Source of the DNA: Alentia gelatinosa
Lineage: Eukaryota; Annelida; Polychaeta; Phyllodocida; Polynoidae
Length of the DNA stretch: 64,000 nt
NCBI GenBank assembly: GCA_950022655.1
Contig: OX465583.1
Location: forward strand, 17,535,318 to 17,599,317
Direction: 5' to 3'
Position numbers and translations under genes: made by a program. A model generated the notes under the pieces. That model ran no database searches. It was given only the letters and a program-made list of their open reading frames with translations, and was not told where the DNA came from. The first letter of the stretch is position 1. Each line of letters opens with the position of its first letter. Below, one piece after another: positions 33,070-44,909 of the stretch.

Positions 33070-34270
33070 AAGATTATATTCTCCATTTCTTAATTGCTTA
33101 ATATTATATGCCCTACCAAAGTTATTAATATGCATATCGTGCATATTTCTATCATTTATACCCACATTAATGTCTCCCATTATAACAATTATTGTTGAAT
33201 TGTTCGCATGATTATCTAGTGTTTCCTCTAGCCGACCATATAGTCCATTTGAACAACAAGGTGGTGATTTATAAATATATATTACTATATACCTACTGCC
33301 GTGACTAACGTAGTTACTACACGTTGCTATATATATGGTAACTACGGTTTTGGCATTGCCGAGAAGTAATGCACATTACGCCTAAGGTCTTAGCGGATGG
33401 ATAATGGCGGCCAGATTTGAGCAGCACCTCGACTCGACCGTTGACATTGTGATTTACAGCAAAATACAGTAGATATACACACCTAACCATGTGTTATCCT
33501 ACTGAATTACGCAAATACATCGAGTATTCAAGGAAAATCGCAAATAGTATCTTCACTGACTTTTTGTTATTCTTGATATATTAATCTGAACGTAATGCGT
33601 GTGTGTTGATATCCTAACTGCCGCGAGTCGCAACGCACTCTCCTAGCAGATATCCTGTGGTTTACTTCCTGCTGCCGCTTGTAAGTGAAGGTGACGCGAA
33701 AGATCTGCTAGGAGAGTGGTCGCGATGTTGGCAATGATGACGTCAGGTTTTGCGTTGCGATAAACTGGAGCGGTGCAGTGTGGGGTGTAATCTATGTTAC
33801 GCTGCAAGTGTTGTGTCCCCAAATCGGATTACAAATGACTGCCATGGCTTAAATAGGATAAATATCTCACTCTTTTTGAGGCATATAGTAATAAAGAAAC
33901 AGTATGCCTGTGTCCGTAAGTTTCCGGAGAACTCACTCGTTTCCCCGGAGGTTTAAACCTCCGGCGAAACGAGCTCGTACTCTGGAAACTTACTCCACAG
34001 GAATCCTGTTTCTATATATTACTAATTAAGTATTGTTTCCCATGAACTAACAGACGTAGTGTTATAAGTTCGTATCCTTCGGTTATGAGGGTATGGTCAG
34101 TAATCAACTCAAAAGTATAATCATTATGTACATATACTACAAGCCCACCACCTATTTTATTAATGTGTTGTCTCCGATCCAATCTAATGATCCAGATGAT
34201 AATTGTTCAGTGCTCAGCTCGGTGTGCATTCTTAGGTTTAACCATGTTTCATATGGGTGGGGCTCTTGAT
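33070..34270 (-). pseudogene. LINE endonuclease fragment, split by insertions
   Basis: On the minus strand the N-terminal part (34270-34025) reads YETWLNLRM, then INKIGGGLVVYVHND, then ITEGYELITLR: the TETWL and D-R-GGG-YV pattern of APE-type LINE endonucleases. The second part (33275 to 33085) reads YKSPPCCSNG, then IVIMGDINVGINDRN, the metal-binding GDxN motif. Between them lies a 725-bp insertion (33288-34012). The frame shifts near that junction and within the N-terminal part. The Tx1-like element at 31574 interrupts its downstream side. Confidence 0.78.
33288..34012 (+). mobile_element. 725-bp insertion ending in a long hairpin
   Basis: It is flanked by the 12-bp direct repeat TATATATTACTA (33276-33287 and 34013-34024), and its removal brings the two LINE endonuclease pieces together. 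Its right end, 33895-34012, is a hairpin of about 118 bp with a perfect 20-bp palindrome at the centre (33945-33964, CCGGAGGTTTAAACCTCCGG). The left part includes an inverted pair around CTCTCCTAGCAGAT (33638) and ATCTGCTAGGAGAG (33702). Confidence 0.65.
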
Positions 34271-35184
34271 ATATGTACACTATTAAAAATGGTGCTGTGT
34301 GCAAGTTCCCTACATTAAGTCTATGGTGGAAAATACCAGCGCTTAGGTAATATCATCTTAAATATTTATGTATTTATAGGTCGTATGAAAGCCTCAGCAC
34401 TATACAGTAATAGTGCATATCTGTTTATCTGACGTGAGGAATTGTGTCATCCATGTACATTGAGAATGAACTCTGGAAAGGTCAAATACTTGGCATCCTG
34501 TGCTGGCCTAAAGGCAATGTGAACCAAACTCAGTTTTCCCTCTCATTCCTGATCTAAATATATCACTCCACCCCAGCCCCACCCCCAAGACGCCTCAAGG
34601 ATTCTTTCACTTAGGTTACAGACAACAGAGAGGGGTGAGAGGGTATTTCTATGGTATTGTATGGTTTCGAGGCGTCAGTGTCCTATAGACAAACGATCAT
34701 ACAATATCGGTCGACGATCGGAAGGTACGAAACTTGGGTCGTTTTGAAGTGTGCTAAAGTAGGGAGTATCGTTGAGTATCTTAGGTGAAAGGGTCGCCCA
34801 ATGGTCACAACCAAAGACGAGGTTGCACATGTGATACAGGTATAATGGGTGATGGTAATTTTTCTTCTTTTTTTTTTGGGGGGGGGGGGGGCGGACGCTA
34901 AAACCCATTCAAATTAAGAAGTATTTTAAGGGGTCAGATTCAAAACAAAAAAATCGGGGTTGGGCTTGGCATATATGCTAAAGATGTTAAATACTGGACG
35001 CAGCCTGCTACATGCATCTAAACAAAAGCTGCAAAGATATCGAATCCCAAGTGGTGTTGATAAAAAGAGAACATGCAAATAATATAACCTTTATGAATAT
35101 TATATACACCCACGGGGGCGGGTTAATAAGATGATATATAAAGACACATTACTAAATTTGATATATAAATTTGGTAACACGACC
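34271..35184. other. Non-coding; T/G run
   Basis: A T run followed by a 14-bp G run lies at 34868-34891. Nothing else is recognised. Confidence 0.35.
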
Positions 35185-35570
35185 TACTCGTCGTAGGAGA
35201 CTTTAATATGAACGTACTTGATTAATCAAGGGAATCCAAAGAATCCTGCTAGACTTAAAATATTTAAGCTTACAACAATATATCAACGATATGACGATGT
35301 ACAGACAAAATAGTTCCACTATGGATTTTGTTTTCTCTAATTCCAAAAATATAAATAAGACTGGGGTATTAGACTTTGCACTTAGCGACCATCAGGTAAT
35401 ATCTTCCATTAAAAATATATGGCGGTCTACACCAAAAAAAAGATCAAGTGGAAGGACGATCCTGGCAAAAATACTGAGTTGTCAAATCATCTTAAAATTG
35501 CAATTGGGAAGATTGCTTCCAGAGTACAAGTACTCAATATAATACCTTGGTAAAACCAATAGCGCTATCC
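35185..35570 (+). pseudogene. LINE endonuclease fragment
   Basis: The plus strand reads DLLVVGDFNMN, the GDFN metal-binding block of APE-type endonucleases. Downstream, in another frame, it reads STMDFVFSN and LDFALSDHQVI, matching the family's D-xx-F-S and SDH blocks. In-frame stops and a frameshift show it is decayed. Confidence 0.65.
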
Positions 35571-35991
35571 CACAGTGCATCTGACAAAATGGCAGTAACT
35601 CTGAGCACTACCTGGCCTACTATGTGAGTACATAGGCCAGGCTAGAGCATGATGAGAGACGTAGTGGGCAGAGATGACACACGCACGTTGATTGGTGGAG
35701 AGCTCAACACTGGCGCCTTCTACTGACTGATGTACTCACTAGTTGTTTTTCTGACTGGCCACCTGGCCTACATGTGGCGCGTGCGCATTCCGCGAATTCT
35801 GATTTCCGGCGGGAGATCTGGAGCCACATCCGGACACGGGAGGAACGGGGATTTGGGTTTGGTCACCAAACAACACCGGCAGGGCACTAAGTGGGGGTCT
35901 GCAGACCAGGAGCATCCCATAGTCACATGCCTTACAGTTATGAAAGAGCAGATTACCTCCTGTTGGGCCGTGATAAAATATATGCATAGTA
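35571..35991. other. Non-coding with small palindrome
   Basis: CTGGCCTACTATGTG and TACATAGGCCAG near 35610-35639 form a hairpin that also occurs, diverged, near 60000 and 60180. Confidence 0.4.
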
Positions 35992-36888
35992 CAGTAAAAC
36001 CCCGCTTAAGGGGTCACCCTCCGTTCTGGGCCAAGTGTCCCCCTTAAGCCAAGTGTCCCCTTAAGCAGGGTTTTCAGGATGCCAGTGGTTATACAATAGA
36101 GAATACCTACATAAATGAAGGAAATGATGGTTATTAGGTTAAAAGGTTTTTTAATAAATAAGCAAATAGATATAAATTATACAATATAAATGAATAAAAA
36201 TGAATATAAATGTTCAAAAAATCAAAAATAAATAGATAAAAGAGGTTGAAGGTGGATATGCCTTCCTTGTGAAATTTGCTCCTTTTTACACCCCCGTTCA
36301 ATGTCCCCCCCCCCCCCCCCCACCCCCCAAAGTCAGCAGCACTATGACCGTGAGCCGCCTCGAGCCGCCCAGAGCCACGACGGCTCACTGAATACAGCAC
36401 CTTCAAAGCCCCGAGCCCGCCCTGTGTCGCCCACCGCTAACCTATAAGCGGGCCTCTAACCCCCTACCTTCAACGGGTGCGAAAATCGCTCATACTAATA
36501 TCCACTCACAGTCGCCAGCCCAGAGCCGCTAGAGATGTGGTTATTACCTTGAAAAAGCACACTCCGGCCGCCCGGGCCCGCACGGGAATTCTCAGTCTGT
36601 TGTTCTGGTTGCGACAACTGTCTGTCCCGTACAAACAGGCACCATAAACTTGGATTTTCAGTGTTTTTGATATGATGTCCCTCCAAACTGTCCCCCTAAG
36701 CGGTGTTTTTAAGCATTGCTGTACCAAAAACTGTCCCCTAAAGCGGGGTTTCCCATTAAGCAGGGTGCCCCCCTTAAGCGGGGTTAAAATAAACTCTTAA
36801 TAGAGGGGAAAATTTCCGTTCCAAGCAAATTGTCCCCTGAAGCAGGGTGTCCCCTGAAGCGGGGTGTCCCGGAAGAGGGGTTCTACTG
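35992..36888. mobile_element. Non-autonomous pogo/Tigger-like element
   Basis: The ends CAGTAAAACCCCGCTTAAGG and the inverse of CAGTAGAACCCCTCTTCCGG are flanked by TA on both sides (35990-35991 and 36889-36890). CAGT ends plus a TA target are typical of pogo/Tigger elements of the Tc1/mariner group. The words CTTAAGCGGGGT and TGTCCCCTGAAGC repeat in tandem inside both ends. I see no transposase. Confidence 0.72.
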
Positions 36889-38524
36889 TATTACCATGGT
36901 ATTGATATGTGTGGTCAAATTTCCAGTGCAGTTGACGCGCAGTAACATTCAGATATTTGGATATTGTGTTTAGTCAACTACAAGGAGAATACGACAACGT
37001 AGACCAAAATTATAGTAATCACAGGACGAACCTACGGCTTTACGTATGTCTAATTTCCGGGTATATGTGTCACCTGGGGCGTAGATAATGTCACCAAATT
37101 TGGCATCATATCTACGCCTGCTATTGTAAGTAGAGTGTAAACCCTCTACGTTTATTTACGCCACTGCCTGATTATTATGATATCTTGTATTAGCAATTTT
37201 GATAATAAAATCTTTCTAAAACCCTATTGTGTATCTTTTGAATATTTACATGTACATGTAATAAACCTATCATTCATTTGTGTTTTAATAGTTTTTACTT
37301 TCAAAACACTATTGTTCTGTGGACATCAGTTCAGCCTTGTTTATATGGCAAAAGCTCTCATTGCCTTCACAGATATATAAACATGGATAGGAAATGCGGG
37401 CCGGTGCCGTGTTCTTTCTTTGATTTGTGTGCCTCGACTACGCTTGACTGATTTCACGGTAAGAACGTTGATTTCCAGTTCATCTGATGGCGTTAGTTGC
37501 TATTACATACAGTATTTTCCCTATAGTCGTTCACGCCAAGTTGTTAATGCTGTCTTGCATATGAAAGACGGGTATAATAGAAGATCATATGAGCTATGTT
37601 CGTCTAAAATAATAATAGATAATGATGATAATAAAACTAGAACCCAATAACCTGCCTAGTTAACCCCATGATCTTGGCTGATAACTTGGCAGCCATGTCT
37701 AATCAATGGCTACACGTATCTAGTGATGGGTTGGAACTAATTACCTCGTTATGTTATTGTAAGGGGCGCCACCCTTCTTGAAATCGCCCTCTTTGGTCAC
37801 CAAGGGCAAGGGGTCCGCATTGGTATGTAGGTCATACAGCCTCTGACCACAAGTTGTTCGACAGCCGTATGTCGTTAGTGGTTTGGCACTTTAAAAGGGA
37901 GCGTAAACAAACTTTGAAAGTATATCTGTTTAAAAATTGGCAAACTAACTGTGCACCCAATGTATAACGTTTATGCAGAGCAGTACGGTCCTGCATATCC
38001 AATGATGCGTTACAGATGCTGCAGGCTGTGGTATGGCATTAGATGCAGCGCAGCCTTTGTGTATATTCTTGCACAGATATACTTCAATAATCAGTTTGTT
38101 TACCCTCCCTAAAATGAAACTCCGTGCATACTGGTTCCCATTAATCCCCGTGTATCCCGTGTAAAATTTAGTAATACGCTCTACAGAGGTTACTAATCTC
38201 CCTATTATCGCCCAGGGTAAATACAAGTTCCGCTCGCAACTGGGTGGGCACACCACGACCACATGAACCACAGTTCTCCCATTAATATTTGAAGAACCTG
38301 AATAAAATTTCGGATTTAAGTGTAGAAATAGCTGAAATTTCCATTTCTGACATCGGATTTCCCATTTGAAGATTTATAAAAACCGACACACTGCATTAAT
38401 TTTGGGTTACGGTTCAAGGTTCTATCACCATACAACGTCGGTAACCAGCGCACACCGGGACCTGTAAACAGACTGAATTCTGGGATACCTCAATAGGGTC
38501 TATAAGAGTGGACGTATCCTGCGA
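36889..38524. other. Non-coding, no gene recognised
   Basis: The small open frames do not look like known proteins. No repeat was identified except an inverse word pair described for 38525-39351. Confidence 0.3.
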
Positions 38525-39351
38525 GTAGTTGATGCGTAGTAAATATCCGAGCGAGGATATTGTATTATCCTTCACCTTAATATATACATGTACACACTTA
38601 AATAACATAGTTTATACACTACATGGCATGTATGTCTGAAGCTGTATCCTCCGCCAATGTTACAGCCAGTTGTCATACAAACTCCCTATGTATTTTCAAT
38701 AGCAACATCGTATCAGGTGCTTTAAGAGATTTATTACCTGGTACAAATTGTCCATAGAAACCGTATAGGCTCGCGATATCGCTATTGAAGGAGACCATAG
38801 TCCCCCCCCCCCCCCCCCTATCCTCCGAGGATGATACATAAAAGCCTCTGATACATCACTTATCTTGTAAAGTAGTCCATGAGAAGATCAGCGGTCATTT
38901 TGTCTTTCCTTCAATAACTTAATTTTGTAATGTTGAATAGTAAATACAAAATTAACGTGTGTCAACCGCACAGAAGATACACCCGATTTGATCAAAAACA
39001 GGTTAATATTTAACAAAAGGTCACCGAGGGAGGAGGTACAAGAGCTCCCTGTGTGTTGTTGGGTGTAAGCGGACACCGGCTAGCCTGCGAGAGGCACGGG
39101 AAAACCGCCTCATACCGACATGCATGTCCACTCCCATCAGGGAAGACCGGACAGGAAGGGCGACGGCCGAAGTAGCGACCGACATGGTTGGTTGATGGAA
39201 GCTTATTAAAGGCACCGACCTTTTCTACCGGACATGCCAACTCACTCTCCAAGCAGTGATTCTGAACCACTGAACACTTTAAGGAGAATATTGTGTTTTA
39301 TTATCAAGCTAATACAAAGTGTCCTTAGAAAACACATAGGGAGTTTGTATG
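38525..39351. repeat. Inverted-repeat region, family E fragment
   Basis: 38525-38562 is the inverse of the tip of the hairpin at 39487-39593. Separately, a sequence containing CATACAAACTCCCTATGT near 38676 is inverted near 39332. A 17-bp C run is at 38802-38818. The arrangement suggests a decayed foldback. Confidence 0.45.
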
Positions 39352-39486
39352 GACATATCCGGCGCATACGGATATGGTGTGTGCTCTGGGTGGCGCATAC
39401 GGAAAACATAGCATAGTGCATAACTAAAATGAACTGATATCGACATGCCACTTGCCAAGAAAAGGTGGATAATAAATACAACATAG

Positions 39487-39593
39487 ACTGGTTTAAGATA
39501 AAAGCGGTTGTCCTCGGAGTTGACTCTGAGTAATATCCTCGTATACGCTCGGATATTACTACGCGTCAACTCCGCTTGTATCTGAAACCAGTC
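39487..39593 (+). repeat. Foldback hairpin, family E
   Basis: A 107-bp palindrome runs from GACTGGTTT to AAACCAGTC with inner arms GAGTAATATCC and GGATATTAC. The tip TCGTATACGCTCG differs from the A-D families. Confidence 0.7.
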
Positions 39594-40313
39594 AATATTG
39601 TGTATGAGTTGGCCAAACGAGGAGTATATACAGTTTACTCTAATTTCTGTTGTTTGTGCTGTCAAATCCCGCCTCATGTCTGGGATTACGTTCCTTGCTC
39701 AAGTATCCTTTTGAAGTAGCATCAACTTTGGACACTGCACAGTAACCTGAGGGAGTGTTCACTATTTATGGGCGGGGATGGGGGATATACTCTTCCGATT
39801 GACTAAATGTAACTTGGTAAGATGAAAAAGGAAAGTTTTATCGAAAATGGCAGCATATGCATTTGGCAATGCCTCCCCTATTCCTGGGGGGGGGGGGGGG
39901 TTATTTTTGTTTTTGTACTCCAAGGGTGGGGGTTTTGTCTTATATTCTCATCGGGGGGCAACCTTCTATCGGATTCATGTTGCAAATCTTATGCACCCAG
40001 CCAGAAATAGTGAGTTTTGCTGCCTGATTTGAGTCCCATTCATCTATCGGCATATCACGCTACTGGTTGGAACAGAGATAAGAGCGGCGGCTCGGGATCT
40101 CTGCATGGGGAGTGATGTCGACTCCCGCCTGTCAACCCTGCAAAAGGTCAGGCTCTCCAGTGTCCCTCCCTGACTCAGTGGGCGGCTATCGTGGACGACC
40201 AGCACCCAGGACCAACACCTGGCCGCTCAGTGAGGGTGATGACGTCTTCGTACCAGCTGCCAGGGCTGTATTGACAACCAGGAGTGGTGACCATGGGGTT
40301 TTCAATAGGCCTT
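39594..40313. other. Non-coding; G run
   Basis: A 15-bp G run lies at 39886-39900. No gene is recognised. Confidence 0.35.
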
Positions 40314-40882
40314 TTTCCACTGGCCGGTGTCGCACCTTATCTGGGTAGTTACGCAATGCTTGCGGCCAAACATACCCCTGGCAACATATACTTTAGCGTT
40401 GGATCACTCAGTATATGAGCGTAATACGTTTAAAAGACCCAGGTTTTCATTTTTAGAGAAATAACAATGATTTCATCGTATTCTATGGCATTCCAGCTCC
40501 AATTCGATGTATCATACATGTATATCATCATACTTTAGATATAGCTTAGATAACACAGGATCACCGAAATTGAATATACATTAATACATTGGCAGGCCTA
40601 GCTATTATGTGCTTATCTTTTTCCAAATTAAAACAAAAACAATTATGAACTATAAAGTTTTGATAGTCCAGACTGGTTGATACAATGCCTTTAATTGTTC
40701 TAGTAGTCCAATCTGTCCAAAAACAACGCTCCTGTAATCACACCCACCGTTCACACTTTAGGTGTGATTGCTGTATTCTCAATACACATACATGTATAGC
40801 CAGACTCGGCCAGGTTTGTCCGAGCGGCCGCGTAACTAGGCAGTCGGCCGTTAGGCGGCGCGGAACGGCAACACCTGTATAG
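40314..40882 (-). mobile_element. 0.58-kb dispersed element, copy 2
   Basis: It is the inverse of 7941-8517 over its length. The ends read ATAGGCCTTTTTCCACTGGC and, on the other side, the inverse of GGTGTTGCCGTTCCGCGCCG. No long open frame is present. Confidence 0.75.
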
Positions 40883-41049
40883 GAAAGCCTCCTAGTCCAG
40901 GAGATGAGGTGGGGATTTTATAGCAAATGAATACGAAAGGTCTAACGTTTGGTTCATCGCTTTTGGGGAGCTCTTTCCGTTCGCTATTTTGACCTTACAT
41001 TCTCAGATTGCGGCATAGCGCACCGTTCGCCTGGGACCCGTTTCACTAA

Positions 41050-42092
41050 TAGTGGCACCAGAGTGAAGAGGGGTACAACATGAACATTCTAGTGAGTCTT
41101 ACCCTAGCATCTATATATTCTTCCATCTTAGATGTGCCATACATCAGATTTAGTAAATGGCAATTTCTTTTTTCATGCAAATAAGCTGTCCCAGCATCCC
41201 TATAGCTCCACAATACTTGTTCTGAAATCAGCATGTAGGCAAAGTCTTAGACAATGGTTTTGGTTTTTTTGTAACTTATCTAATAATAATTGTTGCCCAT
41301 CTCTATAAAGTACATCAGCATAATTGAAATAGGGAGCTATAAATGATTTATGTACATGCACGGCAGAGTCAGTGTCGATAAATGGACGCATTTTTGCAAA
41401 TTGATAAGCTCTGTATGGGACTTTTTAATTATATCTATAATATGGAATTTATAATTTAAGTTTTGGTTTAGATTAACGCCCAGGTATCTGTATGTTAAAA
41501 CATTTTGTTAAGTGTTTCCATTTAATTCTAAAGTAATGTGACGAAGCCGTTTAACATTATAAATGTTCCCAAAACTCATGTATTTCGTCTTTAGAGCATT
41601 AATTGTAATTTTGTTTTGGTCAAACCAATTTTCAAACAGGTCAAGTGCGTTTTGTAATGCATTTTCTATTTCATTTTTACCTCTGCCGTGCATGTTTATA
41701 ATAGAATCGTCTCAAATGATTTAACTCGAGCATTATTCATATAATTAACCATGTCGTTGATGTACATCAGAAATAAAGTAGGTCCTAGATTAGAACCTTT
41801 CGGGACACTGCAGACCACCCCACCCTCTTTCAAAATGTAGCCATTGACCTTAGTTTTTTGTGTTCTATTTTGTAAATAATTCGAAAAAAAATTCAAGTTA
41901 TTATCTTTTCCCCATACTCATTAAGCTTTGATAATAGCGTGGAGTGGTCTACAGTGTCAAACGCCTTTTTCATATCTATGAATACATTGCCAGTCAATCA
42001 TATTGCCCACATTAATATTTCTAGAAATTTCATCAGTAAATGATTCTAAAGTTTTAACAGTAGAAAAACCTCTTTCTAAAACCACGTTGTTC
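41050..42092 (-). pseudogene. LINE reverse transcriptase, CR1/jockey-like, broken
   Basis: The minus strand preserves the family order: GFSTVKTLESFTDEI, then FIDMKKAFDTVDHSTLLSKL, then VCSVPKGSNLGPTLFLMYIN, then the region of the catalytic Asp-Asp box, then LFENWFDQNKITIN with K-T-K-Y-M-S-F, then FIAPYFNYADVLY and LQKNQNHCLRLC. The catalytic box near 41705-41716 is put out of frame by a one-base change, and other frameshifts separate the blocks. The 5' half and endonuclease are missing. It lies between GTTTCAC-type ends (near 41034 and 42120) like those at 19416 and 20321. Confidence 0.88.
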
Positions 42093-42302
42093 CGATGTTA
42101 TTATATTATTACGATTTATATGAAACAGGCCCCTCCTGGAACTTGTATGGTTTCGTCTGCCATTTTGAATATTTAATGAGGGATTGCCACGCTGATGCAC
42201 TACGATATTGACCTCCCAAATACACTACGATTTGTACATTTTTCATAGCAGTTCATCGGGAAGTAAATCAGCGTGCATAGACGTTGGTGGCTGTGGGGCC
42301 TA
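42093..42302. repeat. Small word-repeat foldback remnant
   Basis: CACGCTGAT near 42189 is inverted near 42271. Between them lie CTACGATATTGACCTCCC and ACTACGATTT words like those of the CGATA family. Confidence 0.4.
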
Positions 42303-42505
42303 AGTATGGGTCAGTCAGTATTGGTCACACGGTGTAGGGTTAGATGGATTGTGTCAGTTGGTATGTGTCAGTTGGTATGGGTGAGTCATCATCAGTAAAT
42401 ATTGCCCGGTCAGTATGGGTCACTCAGTGTAGGTCAGTCGGTATGGGTCAGTCAGTAAGCGTCAGTAAGTAGGGTCAGTAAGTATTGGTCAATCAGTATG
42501 GGTTA
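42303..42505 (+). repeat. About 12-bp tandem repeat
   Basis: Variants of GGTCAGTATGG and GTCAGTCAGT repeat about 15 times. Confidence 0.8.
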
Positions 42506-42523
42506 TGTGTTATACCTAATGCC

Positions 42524-43700
42524 CTGTCCCTGTGCGATTCTAGGTACATAGGTACGCCCAGTCTGAGACTGGGTCTGAGTACCTTCAGGATCGCAACACG
42601 ACAAAACGCACAGTGGAGACTGCAAGTTTCACGCTAGTCTGAGAATGGGCGTAGCGGGTACGCCCAGTCCGAGACTGGGTGTACCGCATGTACTACGGAT
42701 CGCAAGCGTTTTTAGATATTGGTACGCCCAGTCTGAATGTACTAATATACCTAGAATCGCAAGCGCTCCAGTCGTAAAGACCAACGCACACTAGGCGACT
42801 TTTTTCCTTGAGATATGCTTGAGACTTTCTAGCAAGAATATCGCAAGGGGGGTGCAATAAACGCAGCATGGGTTAGGAAAAGTCGGCGACAAATTCTGTT
42901 CGGGCATCGGTCACCCCAGTAGGAGGTTACCCGAAAATCTCAAGGTCTATGCATGCACACTTTGAGACTTTCCCTGAGACTTTCCTTGAGACTTTCCCTT
43001 TCCGAAAGTCTCAACAATGGATAACTGGCTTCTGGTAGCTACAAAATAGATGCGATGTGGGCCATTTTGGCACTTATGGTTTTTTTAACCTTTATTTATA
43101 CCTATATATGTTAACTCAATACCATGTATGATATTGAATTATACTAAAAAGATTGTTTTTATGCAAAACTATATTTTCCAGGGTTTTCCAGGGTTTTCCA
43201 GTCTCTCTGTGAGAATTCCAGGCTTTTTCCAGGCTTGGAAGAACCCAAAGCATAATTCCAGGCCCCGAGACCCAGGCCAATGGCCCGCACAGCAGGAGGT
43301 GGCATCCAAAAGTCAAAAGTCGCAAGCGATAAAATATAACATGTTACATTCGAAAGTCTCAAGGAAAGTCTCAAGGAAAAGTCGGCGACAAACCCCAAAT
43401 CAGCGGGGGGGAAAGGGGGTGAAAAGGGGGTGCATAATGGGGTCTGCGATATCGCAAGGAAACCATGGCACACTTAGCGATATTGTGCCGTAAAAATGTC
43501 TCAAGTGGTGGTTTACGGCGACTTTTCCGCTAAAAACGGGAAAAGTCCCCTAGTGTGCGTTGGTTTTTAAAGTGATGGTCCGCATACAGAATCGATGTTA
43601 CCTTGCGATCCAAGGTAAGCAGGTATCTCCAATCTGAGACTGGAGGTACCGGATTGCAAGCCCCCCCCCCCCCCCCCCCCAGTCATACAGTGCAAACTGG
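42524..43700. mobile_element. Word-repeat foldback (CAGTCTGAGACTGG family) with nested element
   Basis: The outer parts, 42524-42779 and 43565-43700, share TACGCCCAGTCTGAGACTGG-type hairpins and GCGAT/ATCGC words. The element at 42780-43564 lies between them and appears to have inserted there. A 20-bp C run is at 43661-43680. Confidence 0.5.
42780..43564 (+). mobile_element. Word-repeat TIR element, CTCAAGG family, copy 2
   Basis: The 24-bp terminal inverted repeats begin ACCAACGCACACTAGG and differ at one base. The interior repeats TTGAGACTTTCC and its inverse, AAAAGTCGGCGACAAA (twice) and GCGATAT. No clean target duplication is visible. It is related to 31141-31550. Confidence 0.75.
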
Positions 43701-44909
43701 CCTTAAGTTGACCGCCATCGCCAGAGTCTGAGGGGGTTCTGAGTGCCTCAGTGAGAGGGAAGCGCAAGTGTAGCCCTTTTCGCTTATAGCGGTCGCATAG
43801 CAGATGCTACAGCGAACGGAACTTGATTATTGAAATGGTCAGAAGCCTTTTCAATTCTTCATATCTATTAGTGTCCGCTCACTACAGCGATCTTTGAATA
43901 TGAAACGAAACCCTCCGCTAACCGGCCGCTAAAACCAACAGCGAACGGAATCGACAGGCTAGCACAGCTACAACAGGCAGATCCATGAAACATCTGTCTG
44001 GAGAAAGCACTGGTCAGCTACTGTAAAGGACTGAGAAGTTTCCTACCCTCCTTAGCATGATCCCCAGACTACTGTGGACATCAGGTCAAAGGTCAGGTCA
44101 AAGGTGAGCTCAATGGGTAGTCCACTCGTGTCGGGTAATCTTTTAGACGATCCTGAGAGCTCTAGGTCGGGCGAGGTAAGGAGAAGGTGTTACTAGAATA
44201 AGAAAGTAACTATGCCAACTAGTTTACAGCATTTGAATAGCAAACCTGAATTGAAGAGGATGGCTAAAACTTTCTCGGTTGGTAGCGGAAAATACCATGA
44301 GCAAGTCTGTCTTTGGATCAAATAGAGTATTAGGCCTCTTCGTCTGGATAGACTGATAGATCGCTGACTTCTGTCCCAAAACATGAACCCCATTTAAACC
44401 ATAAGTTGATTAAAGCAGAGGATAAATAAAAAAGAATAAATCCCGGGTAAATGTAAAGGTTTGGTCTATTGATAAAGCATTTGATTTATCTATTTCTCTG
44501 AGCATTTTCAGAAATTTCAAAGATTAATTCATAAGGAACAAATTGTAGGCATCGATCTAAACTGAGTAAACTGTACAGTCTAAATTTGGGCTCAGATGGG
44601 GTTTTGGTAATAGGGCATCATGGGTAAGACCTTCACCATGACCTTTAATACTTCATACTTCCATCATCGTCTCCAGAGACCACACTAAGTAGATTTTCTG
44701 AAGTCATTAAGTCTTGCTCTAGTTATTAAGAAATCAATCTTGTTTGCAGCATGTGGCGTTACATATCGGTGCACGACCACAAGTGGAGCAAGTCGACGTT
44801 AATATGTATAAGAGAAGCTCTGCCCTGATAAGCTGTATTAGTATTCATTACGTACCTATGGCCGATGACGCCTTAGATAAATAAAGCTGCTAGGGCTGTA
44901 GTAACTGTT
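43701..44909. other. Non-coding, nothing recognised
   Basis: Apart from short G/C-rich words near 43700-43980, no structure is seen. Confidence 0.35.

Noticed and set aside
40800..40882. tRNA-like words (GTCCGAGCGGCCG) in the 0.58-kb element, suggesting a SINE
   Set aside because: There is no matching B box or A-rich tail, so a SINE origin is not supported.
41034..42140. The broken LINE as cargo between GTTTCAC-type ends
   Set aside because: The two ends match each other only loosely and no target duplication is visible, so capture of the LINE by a DNA transposon is not supported.
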